A stretch of DNA of 64,000 nt, from NCBI RefSeq assembly GCF_003149745.1, contig NZ_QGEG01000003.1:127473-191472 (forward strand). Reading direction: 5' to 3'. The translations under genes were made by a program, and so were the position numbers. Under the pieces are notes generated by a model, which did no database searches, was not told where the DNA came from, and worked only from the letters and a program-made list of their open reading frames with translations. Within the stretch, counting starts at the first letter, position 1, and each line of letters begins with the position of its first letter. Below, piece by piece: positions 53,399 to 62,784 of the stretch. Source of the DNA: Flagellimonas aquimarina. Its GTDB lineage: Bacteria; Bacteroidota; Bacteroidia; Flavobacteriales; Flavobacteriaceae.

Positions 53399-54262
53399 AT
53401 GCAAGAAATTATTGAAGTAAAGATTGATAATTTAACATTCGATTGCCTTACTGATGGCGATAAGGAAAACGAATTAGTAGTTTTTTTACATGGTTGGCCT
53501 GAGACGGCAAGTATGTGGAAAAAGCTAATGTCCAGTTTTTCTAAAAATGGTTTTTATTGTGTTGCACCCAATTTAAGGGGGTATAGCAAAAATGCTTGTC
53601 CCAAAGGTAAAAAACATTACGGTTTAGATAAATTGGCGAAGGATATTTTAGATATTTCCAAGTTTCTAAACAAACCAAAATTTCATCTTGTTGGCCATGA
53701 TTGGGGAGCAGCCATTGGTTGGAAAGTAGTTCATGATCATCCGGACAGAATTCTAAGTTGGACCGCAATCTCTATTCCACATCTGCAAGCTTTTGGAAGG
53801 GCAATTGTAGTTGACACTGAGCAACGTAAAATGAGCCAGTACATAAAAAGCTTTCAGTTACCATATCTTCCAGAATCACGCATAAGAAAAGATAATTTTA
53901 AAATATTAAAAAAATTATGGCGGAATAGTGATTCAAATGAAATTGATGAGTATTTGAAGGTTTTTAAAAACCCAAAACAAATGACCGCATCCCTAAACTA
54001 TTATCGCAGTAACTATAAACTATTAAAAAGTGGCGCTACAGAACAAATACTCGGAGACATTCATGTTCCAACTTTGTTTATTTGGGGAAATAAAGACATT
54101 GCGATAGGTTCCTATTCCGTTAGTGAAAGTCATCAATACATGAAAAATGATTATGAGTTTATAGAGTTAAATTCTGGTCATTGGCTAATTCAAACAAACT
54201 ATCACGAATTAAAAAAAGCAATTACCAAGCACATTAAAAAAAACGCCAATTTTAGTAGTTAG
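53399..54262 (+). CDS. Alpha/beta hydrolase, epoxide hydrolase-like
   Basis: 287 residues. Oxyanion motif HGWPE at residues 31-35, nucleophile D101 in GHDWGAAIG, acid D233 in WGNKDIAIG and base H261 in NSGHWLIQ. An aspartate nucleophile in the elbow marks epoxide hydrolases and haloalkane dehalogenases; HGWPE favours the former. A lone plus-strand gene between minus-strand operons and AT-rich, so it may be a later arrival. Substrate unknown. Confidence 0.85.
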   Translation: MQEIIEVKIDNLTFDCLTDGDKENELVVFLHGWPETASMWKKLMSSFSKNGFYCVAPNLRGYSKNACPKGKKHYGLDKLAKDILDISKFLNKPKFHLVGHDWGAAIGWKVVHDHPDRILSWTAISIPHLQAFGRAIVVDTEQRKMSQYIKSFQLPYLPESRIRKDNFKILKKLWRNSDSNEIDEYLKVFKNPKQMTASLNYYRSNYKLLKSGATEQILGDIHVPTLFIWGNKDIAIGSYSVSESHQYMKNDYEFIELNSGHWLIQTNYHELKKAITKHIKKNANFSS

Positions 54263-54313
54263 ACCAAAAGGTTAGTGTTAAAACCCATTACTTTTCATAT
54301 ACGAAGCCTTTTA

Positions 54314-56248
54314 TTATTTTAAAACCGAAAACTCAATATTTGAATCAGTAAAAACCGTATGGGTTTGTGTTTTAAAATCGGCCTCATCTGCTTTGAATAT
54401 ATTTTCAACATAGGTCTGCGGATTTAAATCAATCAATGGGAACCAAGTGCTCTGCACTTGCACTTGAAGCTTATGACCTTTCTTGATAGTATGGAACACA
54501 TCTTGTAATTTAATGGTTACATCTGTCTTCTTATTTGGAATAAATGGCTCAGGTTTTGAAAAACTATTTCTAAAACGTCCACGCAATACCTCACTGCGAA
54601 TCATTAAATGATAATTGCTCATCTTAAGATGGTCCTGCATTTCCTCATTGGTTTCAGAATTTGCCGGATGTACATCGATAATCTTTACAATCCAATCTGC
54701 TGCAGTCCCTGTGGTAGCTACTTTTAGCTTGGCCAAAATATCGCCAGCAAGGGTAAGATCTTCTTCCATGACCTCAGTCTCAAAAACCAAGACATCTGAG
54801 CGACGTGCTGCAAAACGTTGATCATCGGTCATATATTTTCTAGGTGTGAAAACGGTCTTAACATCTTCGGAATACGGAACCGGTTTTTTGATATCGCTAA
54901 TAAATTGAATTCCAGACACTTTTCTATTTTCTGAGGTCAATTCTTGATTTTCAGACAAAAACATGGTTTGTTTTTCAACCCCCTCTGGCGGCCAAGAATC
55001 GTATTCTTTCCATTCCTTTCTACCTGAATCAAAAACATAAGCTTCAGGAAGGCCGCTATTTTTATCTCCATCTCCCTTTAAAAAATGGTTAAAGAATTTT
55101 GTTTCAATATTTTCTTGATAAAATTCTGATATGGAATCCCCAAAATAATAGTTACCTACCAGACTGCGTCCATTTCTCCTAGCCCAACGCCCGTGGTCCC
55201 AAGGACCAAAAACCATGGTGTTGTAGCTTTCTATATTTTTTTCAATGTTCTTATAGGTTTCCAACGGGCCATAGAGATCCTCGGCATCAAACCAACCTCC
55301 AACGATCATGGTGGCCACATGCGATTTGGATTTGTCCAAATGTTGAATCAAACCACGACTCTGCCATAGTTCATCATAGTTAGGATGTTCTTTAAGTTCA
55401 TTCCAAAAATAATCGTCCGTTACTCCTTCTGGCCGCATAGTAGGTGTATCTACCGTTTCATATTCAAAAAATGAGTTAAGGTTTTTCAATGGGCCAGCAT
55501 CCAAAAAGAATTGATATTGGTCTTCCGTCTGTAAATCGGGGAATGTATACCAAGCCGTATCTATGGGTTGGTCATTGTTTGGTCTTGGGGTGCCAAACAG
55601 AGAGGTTACTCTAAAATAGCTCAACAAATATGCTCCGTTATGGTGAAAATCATCAAAAAAGAAATCGCCAATACAAGCTTGTGGAGAAGATGCTTTTAAA
55701 GCAGGATGCGCATCAATGGTGGCATATGTAGCATAATAACCCGGATAAGAAATCCCCCAGACACCCACATTACCATTGTTATTTTCAACATTGTTCACCA
55801 ACCACTCAATGGTATCATACGTATCTGTACTTTCATCCACTTGTTCATTGGAAGTTTTATTGGGAATGTAGGCACGCATGTTTTCATAATGTCCTTCACT
55901 CAACCACCTGCCCCGCACATCTTGGTAGACAATGATATTTCCCTCTTTCATTAGATGAATATTGGGCCCTATTTGTTTTCTGAAATTTCCCGCTCCATAA
56001 GGTCTTGAGCTATACGGAGTACGCTGCATTAATATGGGGTATTCTTTTGAGACATCTTTGGGAGCATATATTGTGGTGTGCAATGTTACACCATCTCGCA
56101 TTTCAACATCCACTTCTTGCTTAGAATAATTATCGGCTACATAAGTATCCTCTTGTTCAACATTGTCTTTCTTGGTTGTTTTTTTGCAGCTAGTAACAGT
56201 GAACAAGAGACAAATGCTCAAGAATAACAATTGGATGGAACTTTTCAT
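54314..56248 (-). CDS. CocE/NonD (peptidase S15) family lipoprotein hydrolase
   Basis: 644 residues. Lipobox near residue 21 (FTVTSCKK) makes it an envelope lipoprotein. The S15 alpha/beta hydrolase core has the nucleophile in GVWGISYPGYYA, the Asp region GGWFDAEDLYGPL and the His in FGPWDHGRWARR. A C-terminal jelly-roll X-Pro dipeptidyl-peptidase domain follows (about 420-644). Relatives hydrolyse acyl esters, cocaine or dipeptides; the substrate here is open. Confidence 0.9.
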   Translation of the reverse strand: MKSSIQLLFLSICLLFTVTSCKKTTKKDNVEQEDTYVADNYSKQEVDVEMRDGVTLHTTIYAPKDVSKEYPILMQRTPYSSRPYGAGNFRKQIGPNIHLMKEGNIIVYQDVRGRWLSEGHYENMRAYIPNKTSNEQVDESTDTYDTIEWLVNNVENNNGNVGVWGISYPGYYATYATIDAHPALKASSPQACIGDFFFDDFHHNGAYLLSYFRVTSLFGTPRPNNDQPIDTAWYTFPDLQTEDQYQFFLDAGPLKNLNSFFEYETVDTPTMRPEGVTDDYFWNELKEHPNYDELWQSRGLIQHLDKSKSHVATMIVGGWFDAEDLYGPLETYKNIEKNIESYNTMVFGPWDHGRWARRNGRSLVGNYYFGDSISEFYQENIETKFFNHFLKGDGDKNSGLPEAYVFDSGRKEWKEYDSWPPEGVEKQTMFLSENQELTSENRKVSGIQFISDIKKPVPYSEDVKTVFTPRKYMTDDQRFAARRSDVLVFETEVMEEDLTLAGDILAKLKVATTGTAADWIVKIIDVHPANSETNEEMQDHLKMSNYHLMIRSEVLRGRFRNSFSKPEPFIPNKKTDVTIKLQDVFHTIKKGHKLQVQVQSTWFPLIDLNPQTYVENIFKADEADFKTQTHTVFTDSNIEFSVLK

Positions 56249-56301
56249 TTAGAATAATTTTATTTTCTAAAACTACTAAAGTTCAAGCGAGTATGCCAAT
56301 T

Positions 56302-56332
56302 AAAAAAGGAGCCATTATTTGGCTCCTTTTTT
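56302..56332 (-). terminator. Intrinsic terminator after metK
   Basis: AAAAGGAGCCA and TGGCTCCTTTT, a perfect 11-bp stem with a 5-base loop, flanked by A and T tracts. It lies 20 bases after the metK stop. Confidence 0.88.
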
Positions 56333-56351
56333 AATCTTGAAATAAATCCAA

Positions 56352-57608
56352 TTATATACCAAATGTAGTTTTTACGACTTCCACCATATCAAGCTTCTCC
56401 CACGTGAACAGTTCAACTTCTTTTTCAATCTTTCCATTATACGGAGATTCAAAAACCTTGGTAAGAGTTTGGGGCTGTTTCCCCATGTGACCGTAAGCCG
56501 CCGTTTCCAAATAGATTGGATTTCTAAGCTTTAAACGTTCCTCTATCGCGAACGGGCGCATATCGAACAGCTTAGAAGCCTTTTCAGCTATTTCACCATC
56601 TGACAAATCAACATTGGATGTGCCATAGGTATCCACAAAAATTGAAGTGGGTTCCACTACACCTATAGCATAACTTACCTGTACCAGCATTTCATCGGAA
56701 ACACCAGCTGCAACCAAATTCTTTGCCACATGCCTAGCCGCATAAGCCGCACTCCTGTCTACCTTACTAGGGTCTTTCCCACTAAAAGCACCACCTCCAT
56801 GGGCTCCTTTTCCTCCATAAGTGTCCACGATTATTTTACGCCCGGTAAGCCCAGTATCTCCATGTGGCCCGCCAATAACAAATTTTCCCGTGGGGTTAAT
56901 GTGATACGTGATATTGTCATTAAAAAGTTTCTGGATATCTGTTGGAAAATGCTTTTCAACTTCTGGTATAAGCACGTTTATGATATCCTCTTTTATCTTG
57001 GCCAGCATTGCTGTATCATCCCCGTTAAATTCATCATGTTGGGTAGAAACCACTATGGTATCTATACGTTGTGGCACATTATCATCAGAATATTCAATAG
57101 TAACCTGTGCTTTTGCATCTGGTCTTAAATAGTTTATTCGAGTTCCCTCTCTTCTAAGTTCTGCCAAGACCTGAAGAATTTTATGGGAAATATCCAATGC
57201 CAATGGCATAAAGTTTTCCGTTTCCTTTGAAGCGTACCCAAACATCATTCCTTGATCACCAGCACCTTGTTCTTCTTTAGAACCTCTATCTACGCCTCGA
57301 TTTATATCTTGTGATTGCTCATGAATCAAGGAGATAACTCCACAAGAATCTCCACTAAATTGATATTCTCCTTTTGTATACCCAATTTTATTGATGACAT
57401 CCCTAGCAATGTTCTGCACATCTAGATAAGTATTGCTCTTGACTTCTCCAGCCAAGACCACTTGACCAGTGGTTACCAATGTCTCACAGGCTACCTTACT
57501 TTCAGGATCAAATGCTAAAAAATTATCTAAGAGCGCATCACTTATCTGATCCGCAATTTTATCTGGGTGTCCCTCACTAACAGATTCTGATGTAAACAGA
57601 TATGGCAT
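56352..57608 (-). CDS. metK: S-adenosylmethionine synthetase
   Basis: Makes SAM from methionine and ATP. 418 residues from ATG 57608 ([21 protein letters not shown]), the conserved start; an in-frame TTG 13 codons upstream lies in the leader and is rejected. GHPDK methionine/ATP site, [12 protein letters not shown] and [22 protein letters not shown] are diagnostic. Not in an operon. Its leader carries a SAM-II-like aptamer, so the enzyme would be feedback-controlled by its product. Confidence 0.97.
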   Translation of the reverse strand: MPYLFTSESVSEGHPDKIADQISDALLDNFLAFDPESKVACETLVTTGQVVLAGEVKSNTYLDVQNIARDVINKIGYTKGEYQFSGDSCGVISLIHEQSQDINRGVDRGSKEEQGAGDQGMMFGYASKETENFMPLALDISHKILQVLAELRREGTRINYLRPDAKAQVTIEYSDDNVPQRIDTIVVSTQHDEFNGDDTAMLAKIKEDIINVLIPEVEKHFPTDIQKLFNDNITYHINPTGKFVIGGPHGDTGLTGRKIIVDTYGGKGAHGGGAFSGKDPSKVDRSAAYAARHVAKNLVAAGVSDEMLVQVSYAIGVVEPTSIFVDTYGTSNVDLSDGEIAEKASKLFDMRPFAIEERLKLRNPIYLETAAYGHMGKQPQTLTKVFESPYNGKIEKEVELFTWEKLDMVEVVKTTFGI

Positions 57609-57625
57609 GTATATAATTTTATGTG

Positions 57626-57635
57626 AAGATTTGAC
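57626..57635 (-). promoter_or_regulatory. Anti-aptamer sequence of the metK leader
   Basis: GTCAAATCTT (minus reading), 18 bases before the ATG, is a perfect 10-nt complement of AAGATTTGAC (57695-57704) inside the aptamer. The two states, aptamer or long-range helix, exclude each other. Confidence 0.6.
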
Positions 57636-57658
57636 GGCAAGGCCCAAAGAAGTTTACA

Positions 57659-57709
57659 CCACTTTTTAGCATTTTTTTAGGGAGGTTGCAATCAGTCAAA
57701 TCTTTCCTC
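57659..57709 (-). promoter_or_regulatory. SAM-II-like riboswitch upstream of metK
   Basis: Minus reading: GAGG-AAAGATTTGACTG-ATTGCAA-CCTC (4-bp P1 around the conserved loop GATTTxACTxxTTGCAA), then an A-rich linker and AAATGCTAAAAAG. Order and sequence of the conserved blocks match the SAM-II (metA) aptamer known from Alphaproteobacteria and Bacteroidota. The pseudoknot P2 could not be fixed by eye. Confidence 0.75.
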
Positions 57710-57721
57710 AATAATAGTGGG

Positions 57722-57729
57722 CAAAAATA
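57722..57729 (-). promoter_or_regulatory. -7 promoter element of metK
   Basis: TATTTTTG, exact consensus, with a TTG 25 bases further upstream. RNA would start only a few bases before the SAM-II aptamer. Confidence 0.55.
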
Positions 57730-57832
57730 TAAAAATGTTTTGGTCTTAAAAAGCCAATAAAATTTTAAAGTTCCTTTTCGTAATAATATTTGGTTTATGC
57801 GTATTTTGTTCAATGACTAATACATCTTAAAA

Positions 57833-60800
57833 ATGAAAAACAAAATATTTCTCTCCACTCTCTTTGCCTTATTTGCACTCTACACTTTCAGCCAAGAAAA
57901 GAAAGATGACAAAAAATGGGATGTTTCTAATCCGTATACTGATTGGAAAATCAATGAAACTGCCCTAGAAACTGATGAAGGAACATGGATGAACCTTGAT
58001 GTAAGCCCAGATGGCAGTCAAATTGCATTTGATATGTTGGGAGATATTTATATCATACCAATGGCTGGCGGAACCGCAAAAGTGCTCCGTTCCGGCCTGC
58101 CTTTTGAAATACAACCGCGATTTAGTCCCGATGGAAAAAAAATATCCTTCACATCTGATGCCGGTGGTGGTGATAACATTTGGGTCATGGATGTGGATGG
58201 AAACAATGCTAAACAGATTACCAAAGAAAAATTTAGGTTGCTCAACAATGCCGTTTGGAGTCAAGATGGGAATCATGTCATTGCTAGAAAACATTTTACC
58301 TCTCAACGCTCACTAGGTGCTGGAGAGTTATGGCAATATCACATTACAGGTGGATCTGGACTGCAATTGACCAAAAGAAAAAACGACCAACAAGATGTAA
58401 ATGAACCTTTCATCTCTAGCGATGGGAAATACCTCTATTATTGCGAAGACATGTATTCTGGAGGTTTTTTTCAATATAACAAGAACCCAAACTCGCAGAT
58501 CTATGTTGTTAAACGGTATGATTTTGAAACCGGAAAAACCATCATTGTAACAGGTGGGCCAGGCAGTGCTTCTAGACCAACTGTGTCTCCAGATAACAAA
58601 AAGCTAGCCTTTGTTAAGCGAGTCCGTACCAAAACCGTTTTATTCATTCACGACTTGGATACAGGAGAAGAATGGCCCGTATATGACACATTGAACAAAG
58701 ACCAAATGGAAGCCTGGGCTCTTTTTGGTACTTATCCCAATTTTAGCTGGACACCCAGCAGTAAAGAGATTGTTTTTTGGGCAGGCGGAAAAATTCAGAA
58801 AGTCAACATAGAAACATTAAAAGTAGACCCTATCCCATTCAAAGTAAATACTACGCTAAAAATAGCGGAAACCCATAGGGCCAAGCACCAAGTGGATTCG
58901 GAAAATTTTACCGCCAAGGTCATTCGACATGTAAAGACATCTCCTGATGGAAAGAAAATTGTATTTAGTGCTCTTGGACACTTATGGACCAAGAAATTAC
59001 CCAATGGCAAACCAAAACGTTTGACGAATAGTGATGATCTTGAATTTGAACCTTCGTTTTCGCCAGACGGAAAAGAAATCGTTTATGTAACTTGGGATGA
59101 TGAACAATTAGGTGCTATTCGCAAAATTCCCTCAAATGGTGGTTCTTCTGTAAAAGTGACTGCAGTAAAGGGGATTTATCGTTTTCCATCCTTTTCCAAT
59201 AATGGGAAACATTTGGTTTATGGCAAGCAAAATGGAAATAACGACCAAGGTCGTACATTCACAAAAGAGCCAGGAATCTATATCATATCCGCCAATGGAG
59301 GTAATCCAAAAAAACTCACAGATAATGGTTTAACTCCTACCTTCAGCAAAGGAGACGAACGTATTTTCTTTCAAACCGGCGGGCAATTTTTTGGTGCATT
59401 AACAAAAGAATTAAAAAGCGTGGACCTTAATGGTAAAGATGAACGTGTACATTTCAAGTCAAAATATGCCAATCATATTGTACCATCTCCTGATAACGAA
59501 TGGCTCCTTTTCTCCAATCTGCACAAAGCTTATGTTGCACCAATGGCAATGACAGGACAAACTATTGAATTTGACCCAAAAAGCAAGGCTTTTCCAATAA
59601 CACAAGTGGCAAAAGATGCCGGCTACAACCTACATTGGTCCAACAACAGCAAAAAACTACACTGGACACTGGGAAGTCAATATTTCTCAAATGACATTAA
59701 CCAGCGTTTTACTTTTCTTCAAAATTCCCCAGACAGCATTCCACCAATGGTTGAAAAAGGAATTGATGTTGGTTTAATTGCTAAAACGGACACACCAGAA
59801 GGTAGTATTGCTTTTACCAATGCAAGGATTATCACTATGGAAAATGATGAGGTAATGGAAAATGCCACCATCATAATCAAGAACAATAAAATTGAAGCAA
59901 TCGGCGCCTCGTCTCAAATTCCTGTACCCTCCAATACAAAAGTATTCGATATGAGCGGTAAGACCATTATGCCAGGAATTGTAGATGCACATGCCCATAT
60001 TGGTGCTTTTAGAGCTGGGCTTAATACCAAAAAACATTGGCAATTGTACGCCAATCTAGCTTATGGTGTGACCACAGCACATGATCCTTCTGCAAACAGC
60101 GAGACTGTTTTTGGTTTGTCCGAACTTGTGAAAAGTGGAGAAATGGTTGGCCCTCGAATTTACTCTACCGGATTTATCCTTTACGGTGCCGATGGGGATT
60201 TTAAAGCGGTTATCAATAATTTAGAAGATGCCCGTTCTGCTATCCGAAGAACAAAAGCATTTGGTGCCACCTCTGTAAAAAGTTACAATCAGCCACGTAG
60301 AGAACAGAGACAACAAGTAATGCAGGCAGCCAAAGAACTAGGAGTCAATGTTGTACCTGAAGGCGGTTCAACGTTTTTTACCAATATGACCATGATTATG
60401 GATGGCCATACAGGTGTTGAACACAACATTCCCGTGGCACCTGTATATAAAGACATTGTTACCTTATGGAGCAATAGCAACAGTGGTTATACACCTACAC
60501 TTATTGTAAATTATGGAGGAATGAATGGCGAATATTTCTACTATGAACGAGATAATGTCTGGGAAAACGAAAAGTTGCTCAAATATACTCCAAGACACAT
60601 TGTAGATTCAAGAAGTCGTCATAGAACCAAAGTACCACAGGAAGAGTATAAAAACGGTCATATTTTGGTTTCCGAAACAGTAACAAAGCTTTCAAATGCC
60701 GGGGTAAAAGCAAATCTAGGTGCCCATGGTCAATTGCAAGGTCTTGGTGCACATTGGGAACTTTGGATGCTAAAGGCTGGAGGCATGACCAACATGGAAG

Positions 60801-61123
60801 CGTTAAAAGCGGCAACTATAAATGGCGCTCAATATATTGGCATGGGAGATGAAATAGGTTCTTTAAAGGTTGGGAAACTGGCAGACTTAATTGTCTTAGA
60901 CGAAAATCCATTGGAAAACATTGAAAACACAAATTCAGTGCGCTACACCATGATCAATGGCCGATTATACGATACAGAGAACATGAATGAAATTGGTAAT
61001 GAACCAAAAGAACGTGGCGTGTTCTATTGGGAAAACAACAAATACAACCAAGCTTTTCCTTGGCATGAACAAACTCAAAGTTTCAGTATTCCTGGATGTA
61101 GTTGTCACGCCTTAAAACATTGA
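57833..61123 (+). CDS. Secreted beta-propeller amidohydrolase
   Basis: 1096 residues. Signal peptide MKNKIFLSTLFALFALYTFSQ. A TolB/WD40-like propeller covers about residues 45-640, with repeated SPDGKK and SPDNK blades (FSPDGKKISFTSD, VSPDNKKLAFVKR). An amidohydrolase domain (about 665-1080) has the metal motif GIVDAHAHIG, GHTGVEHNIP, LGAHGQLQGLGAHWEL and the closing GSLKVGKLADLIVLDENP. The family hydrolyses cyclic amides or dipeptides such as Xaa-Pro; the substrate is unknown. Divergent from metK, with which it shares the intergenic DNA. Confidence 0.9.
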   Translation: MKNKIFLSTLFALFALYTFSQEKKDDKKWDVSNPYTDWKINETALETDEGTWMNLDVSPDGSQIAFDMLGDIYIIPMAGGTAKVLRSGLPFEIQPRFSPDGKKISFTSDAGGGDNIWVMDVDGNNAKQITKEKFRLLNNAVWSQDGNHVIARKHFTSQRSLGAGELWQYHITGGSGLQLTKRKNDQQDVNEPFISSDGKYLYYCEDMYSGGFFQYNKNPNSQIYVVKRYDFETGKTIIVTGGPGSASRPTVSPDNKKLAFVKRVRTKTVLFIHDLDTGEEWPVYDTLNKDQMEAWALFGTYPNFSWTPSSKEIVFWAGGKIQKVNIETLKVDPIPFKVNTTLKIAETHRAKHQVDSENFTAKVIRHVKTSPDGKKIVFSALGHLWTKKLPNGKPKRLTNSDDLEFEPSFSPDGKEIVYVTWDDEQLGAIRKIPSNGGSSVKVTAVKGIYRFPSFSNNGKHLVYGKQNGNNDQGRTFTKEPGIYIISANGGNPKKLTDNGLTPTFSKGDERIFFQTGGQFFGALTKELKSVDLNGKDERVHFKSKYANHIVPSPDNEWLLFSNLHKAYVAPMAMTGQTIEFDPKSKAFPITQVAKDAGYNLHWSNNSKKLHWTLGSQYFSNDINQRFTFLQNSPDSIPPMVEKGIDVGLIAKTDTPEGSIAFTNARIITMENDEVMENATIIIKNNKIEAIGASSQIPVPSNTKVFDMSGKTIMPGIVDAHAHIGAFRAGLNTKKHWQLYANLAYGVTTAHDPSANSETVFGLSELVKSGEMVGPRIYSTGFILYGADGDFKAVINNLEDARSAIRRTKAFGATSVKSYNQPRREQRQQVMQAAKELGVNVVPEGGSTFFTNMTMIMDGHTGVEHNIPVAPVYKDIVTLWSNSNSGYTPTLIVNYGGMNGEYFYYERDNVWENEKLLKYTPRHIVDSRSRHRTKVPQEEYKNGHILVSETVTKLSNAGVKANLGAHGQLQGLGAHWELWMLKAGGMTNMEALKAATINGAQYIGMGDEIGSLKVGKLADLIVLDENPLENIENTNSVRYTMINGRLYDTENMNEIGNEPKERGVFYWENNKYNQAFPWHEQTQSFSIPGCSCHALKH

Positions 61124-61250
61124 TAACGGTTATTTCGTCGAAAGGTTGATAAAAGGTGCAAAGTTGGTTTTACCTTAAACAAGATTCGTTGTATATTGTA
61201 TCCCTTTCTATTAAACACAACAGTATAATAACCATTCAACAAAAAGACCC

Positions 61251-61865
61251 ATGCACATTGCGGTAGCAGGAAACATTGGAGCAGGAAAAACTACATTAAC
61301 TAATTTATTGGCAAAGCATTATAAATGGGAAGCCCATTTTGAAGATGTAGTGGACAATCCGTATTTAGATGATTTCTATACACAAATGGAGCGTTGGAGT
61401 TTTAACCTTCAGATTTACTTTTTGAATAGTCGTTACCGACAGATTTTGAAAATTCGTGAGGGAGGCAAAAAGGTCATCCAAGATCGGACGATTTATGAAG
61501 ACGCCCATATTTTTGCTCCCAATCTTCACGCAATGGGGTTAATGACCAATCGCGATTTTGAGAATTACTCCAGTCTTTTTGATTTAATGGAAAGTTTGGT
61601 TCAACCACCAGATTTGCTCATCTATTTGCGCAGCTCCATTCCCAATTTGGTAAATCAAATCCACAAACGTGGACGGGATTATGAAAACAGCATCTCCATA
61701 GATTATTTAAGTAGATTAAATGAGCGTTATGAAGCTTGGGTAAACACCTATGAAAAAGGCAAGCTGTTGATCATTGATGTTGATGACATTAATTTTGTTG
61801 ACGAACCTGAAGATCTAGGTACCGTGATCAATAAGATTGATGCAGAAATTCATGGATTGTTTTAA
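61251..61865 (+). CDS. Deoxynucleoside kinase
   Basis: 204 residues, dNK/dGK-dCK fold. P-loop GNIGAGKTT (residues 7-15), catalytic Glu in HFEDVVDNPYL, DRT motif in VIQDRTIYED and the lid arginines in HKRGRDYENSI. Salvages deoxyadenosine, deoxyguanosine or deoxycytidine; specificity not clear. ATG start at 61251. Confidence 0.92.
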   Translation: MHIAVAGNIGAGKTTLTNLLAKHYKWEAHFEDVVDNPYLDDFYTQMERWSFNLQIYFLNSRYRQILKIREGGKKVIQDRTIYEDAHIFAPNLHAMGLMTNRDFENYSSLFDLMESLVQPPDLLIYLRSSIPNLVNQIHKRGRDYENSISIDYLSRLNERYEAWVNTYEKGKLLIIDVDDINFVDEPEDLGTVINKIDAEIHGLF

Positions 61866-62028
61866 TATCCACCACTAATAAATAGAAAAGTCAGAATTTC
61901 ACTCGATCAAAAAGGTCGTTCACTCATTATGGCTTTCCTTCAGATGGTTTTCAAAGTAGTTTAGATTGAGTTTAAAACTCAATGGTATTAACTACACCTT
62001 TCATTATGAAAGGCAAAAATTTGAAAAC

Positions 62029-62727
62029 ATGGAACTTAAAAAAAATCAAGAATTAGAACTGAAAAAAAACAGCGTGCTCTATTTCTCTATTGGAATGACA
62101 GCAGTATTATTACTTGCTTATATTGCTTTGGAATGGAAAACCTTTTATGAGACTCCAGAGTTTGCTCAAAATTCAGAGAAATTAAACGATATAGATGAAG
62201 TACTCCCTCCCATAACCATTAAATTACCGCCGCCGCCAAAAACTCAAACTCCACCTGTAATTGAAATTGTTGATGATGAGGAAAAAATCATCGAAACCAT
62301 AATTGAGTCTACTGAAACAGACCAAGTCAAAGAAATTGCTGATATTGAAGACATTGAAGTTGCCAAGGATGATGTTCCTGACGAAGTATCTTTTATTGTA
62401 ATCGAAGATGTCCCTGTTTTTCCCGGTTGTGAAAATGAGAGCGATAAAAGGGCTTGTTTTCAGGAAATGATGCAAAAACACATACGAAAGAATTTCCGTT
62501 ATCCCGAGCCTGCACAAGATATGGGCTTGCAAGGACGTGTTAATTTAGTTTTTACCATCCAAAAAGATGGTAGTATAGGTAATGTTAGAATGCGTGGGCC
62601 TCATAAAATTTTAGAAACGGAGGCTGCTAGAATCATTTCGAAACTACCAAAAATGACACCAGGAAAGCAACGGGGTACTCCGGTAAAAGTACCTTTTGCC
62701 ATACCGATTACGTTTAAACTTCAATAA
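62029..62727 (+). CDS. TonB family protein
   Basis: 232 residues from ATG 62029 (MELKKNQELELKKN); a TTG start 21 codons earlier is less likely. One transmembrane helix near residues 18-35 (SIGMTAVLLLAYIAL), a Pro-rich LPPPPKTQTPP, an acidic linker, then a C-terminal TonB domain (about 140-232) with FPGCENESDKRACF, a Cys pair typical of flavobacterial TonB-like proteins, and GLQGRVNLVFTIQKDGSIGNV. Probably energises outer-membrane receptors or acts in signalling; no exbB or exbD is near. Confidence 0.88.
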   Translation: MELKKNQELELKKNSVLYFSIGMTAVLLLAYIALEWKTFYETPEFAQNSEKLNDIDEVLPPITIKLPPPPKTQTPPVIEIVDDEEKIIETIIESTETDQVKEIADIEDIEVAKDDVPDEVSFIVIEDVPVFPGCENESDKRACFQEMMQKHIRKNFRYPEPAQDMGLQGRVNLVFTIQKDGSIGNVRMRGPHKILETEAARIISKLPKMTPGKQRGTPVKVPFAIPITFKLQ

Positions 62728-62731
62728 AAGC

Positions 62732-62762
62732 AAAAAAACCACGCTTAAAGCGTGGTTTTTTT
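62732..62762. terminator. Bidirectional intrinsic terminator
   Basis: AAAAAAACCACGCT and AGCGTGGTTTTTTT form a 14-bp stem with a 3-base loop, between the convergent TonB and pyrophosphatase genes. Confidence 0.92.
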
Positions 62763-62784
62763 ATCTAAAAAGTTATTTTAAAAG

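Noticed and set aside
57609..57647. Upstream TTG start for metK adding 13 residues
   Set aside because: The extra residues lie in the riboswitch leader, overlapping the anti-aptamer strand; [17 protein letters not shown] is the conserved start.
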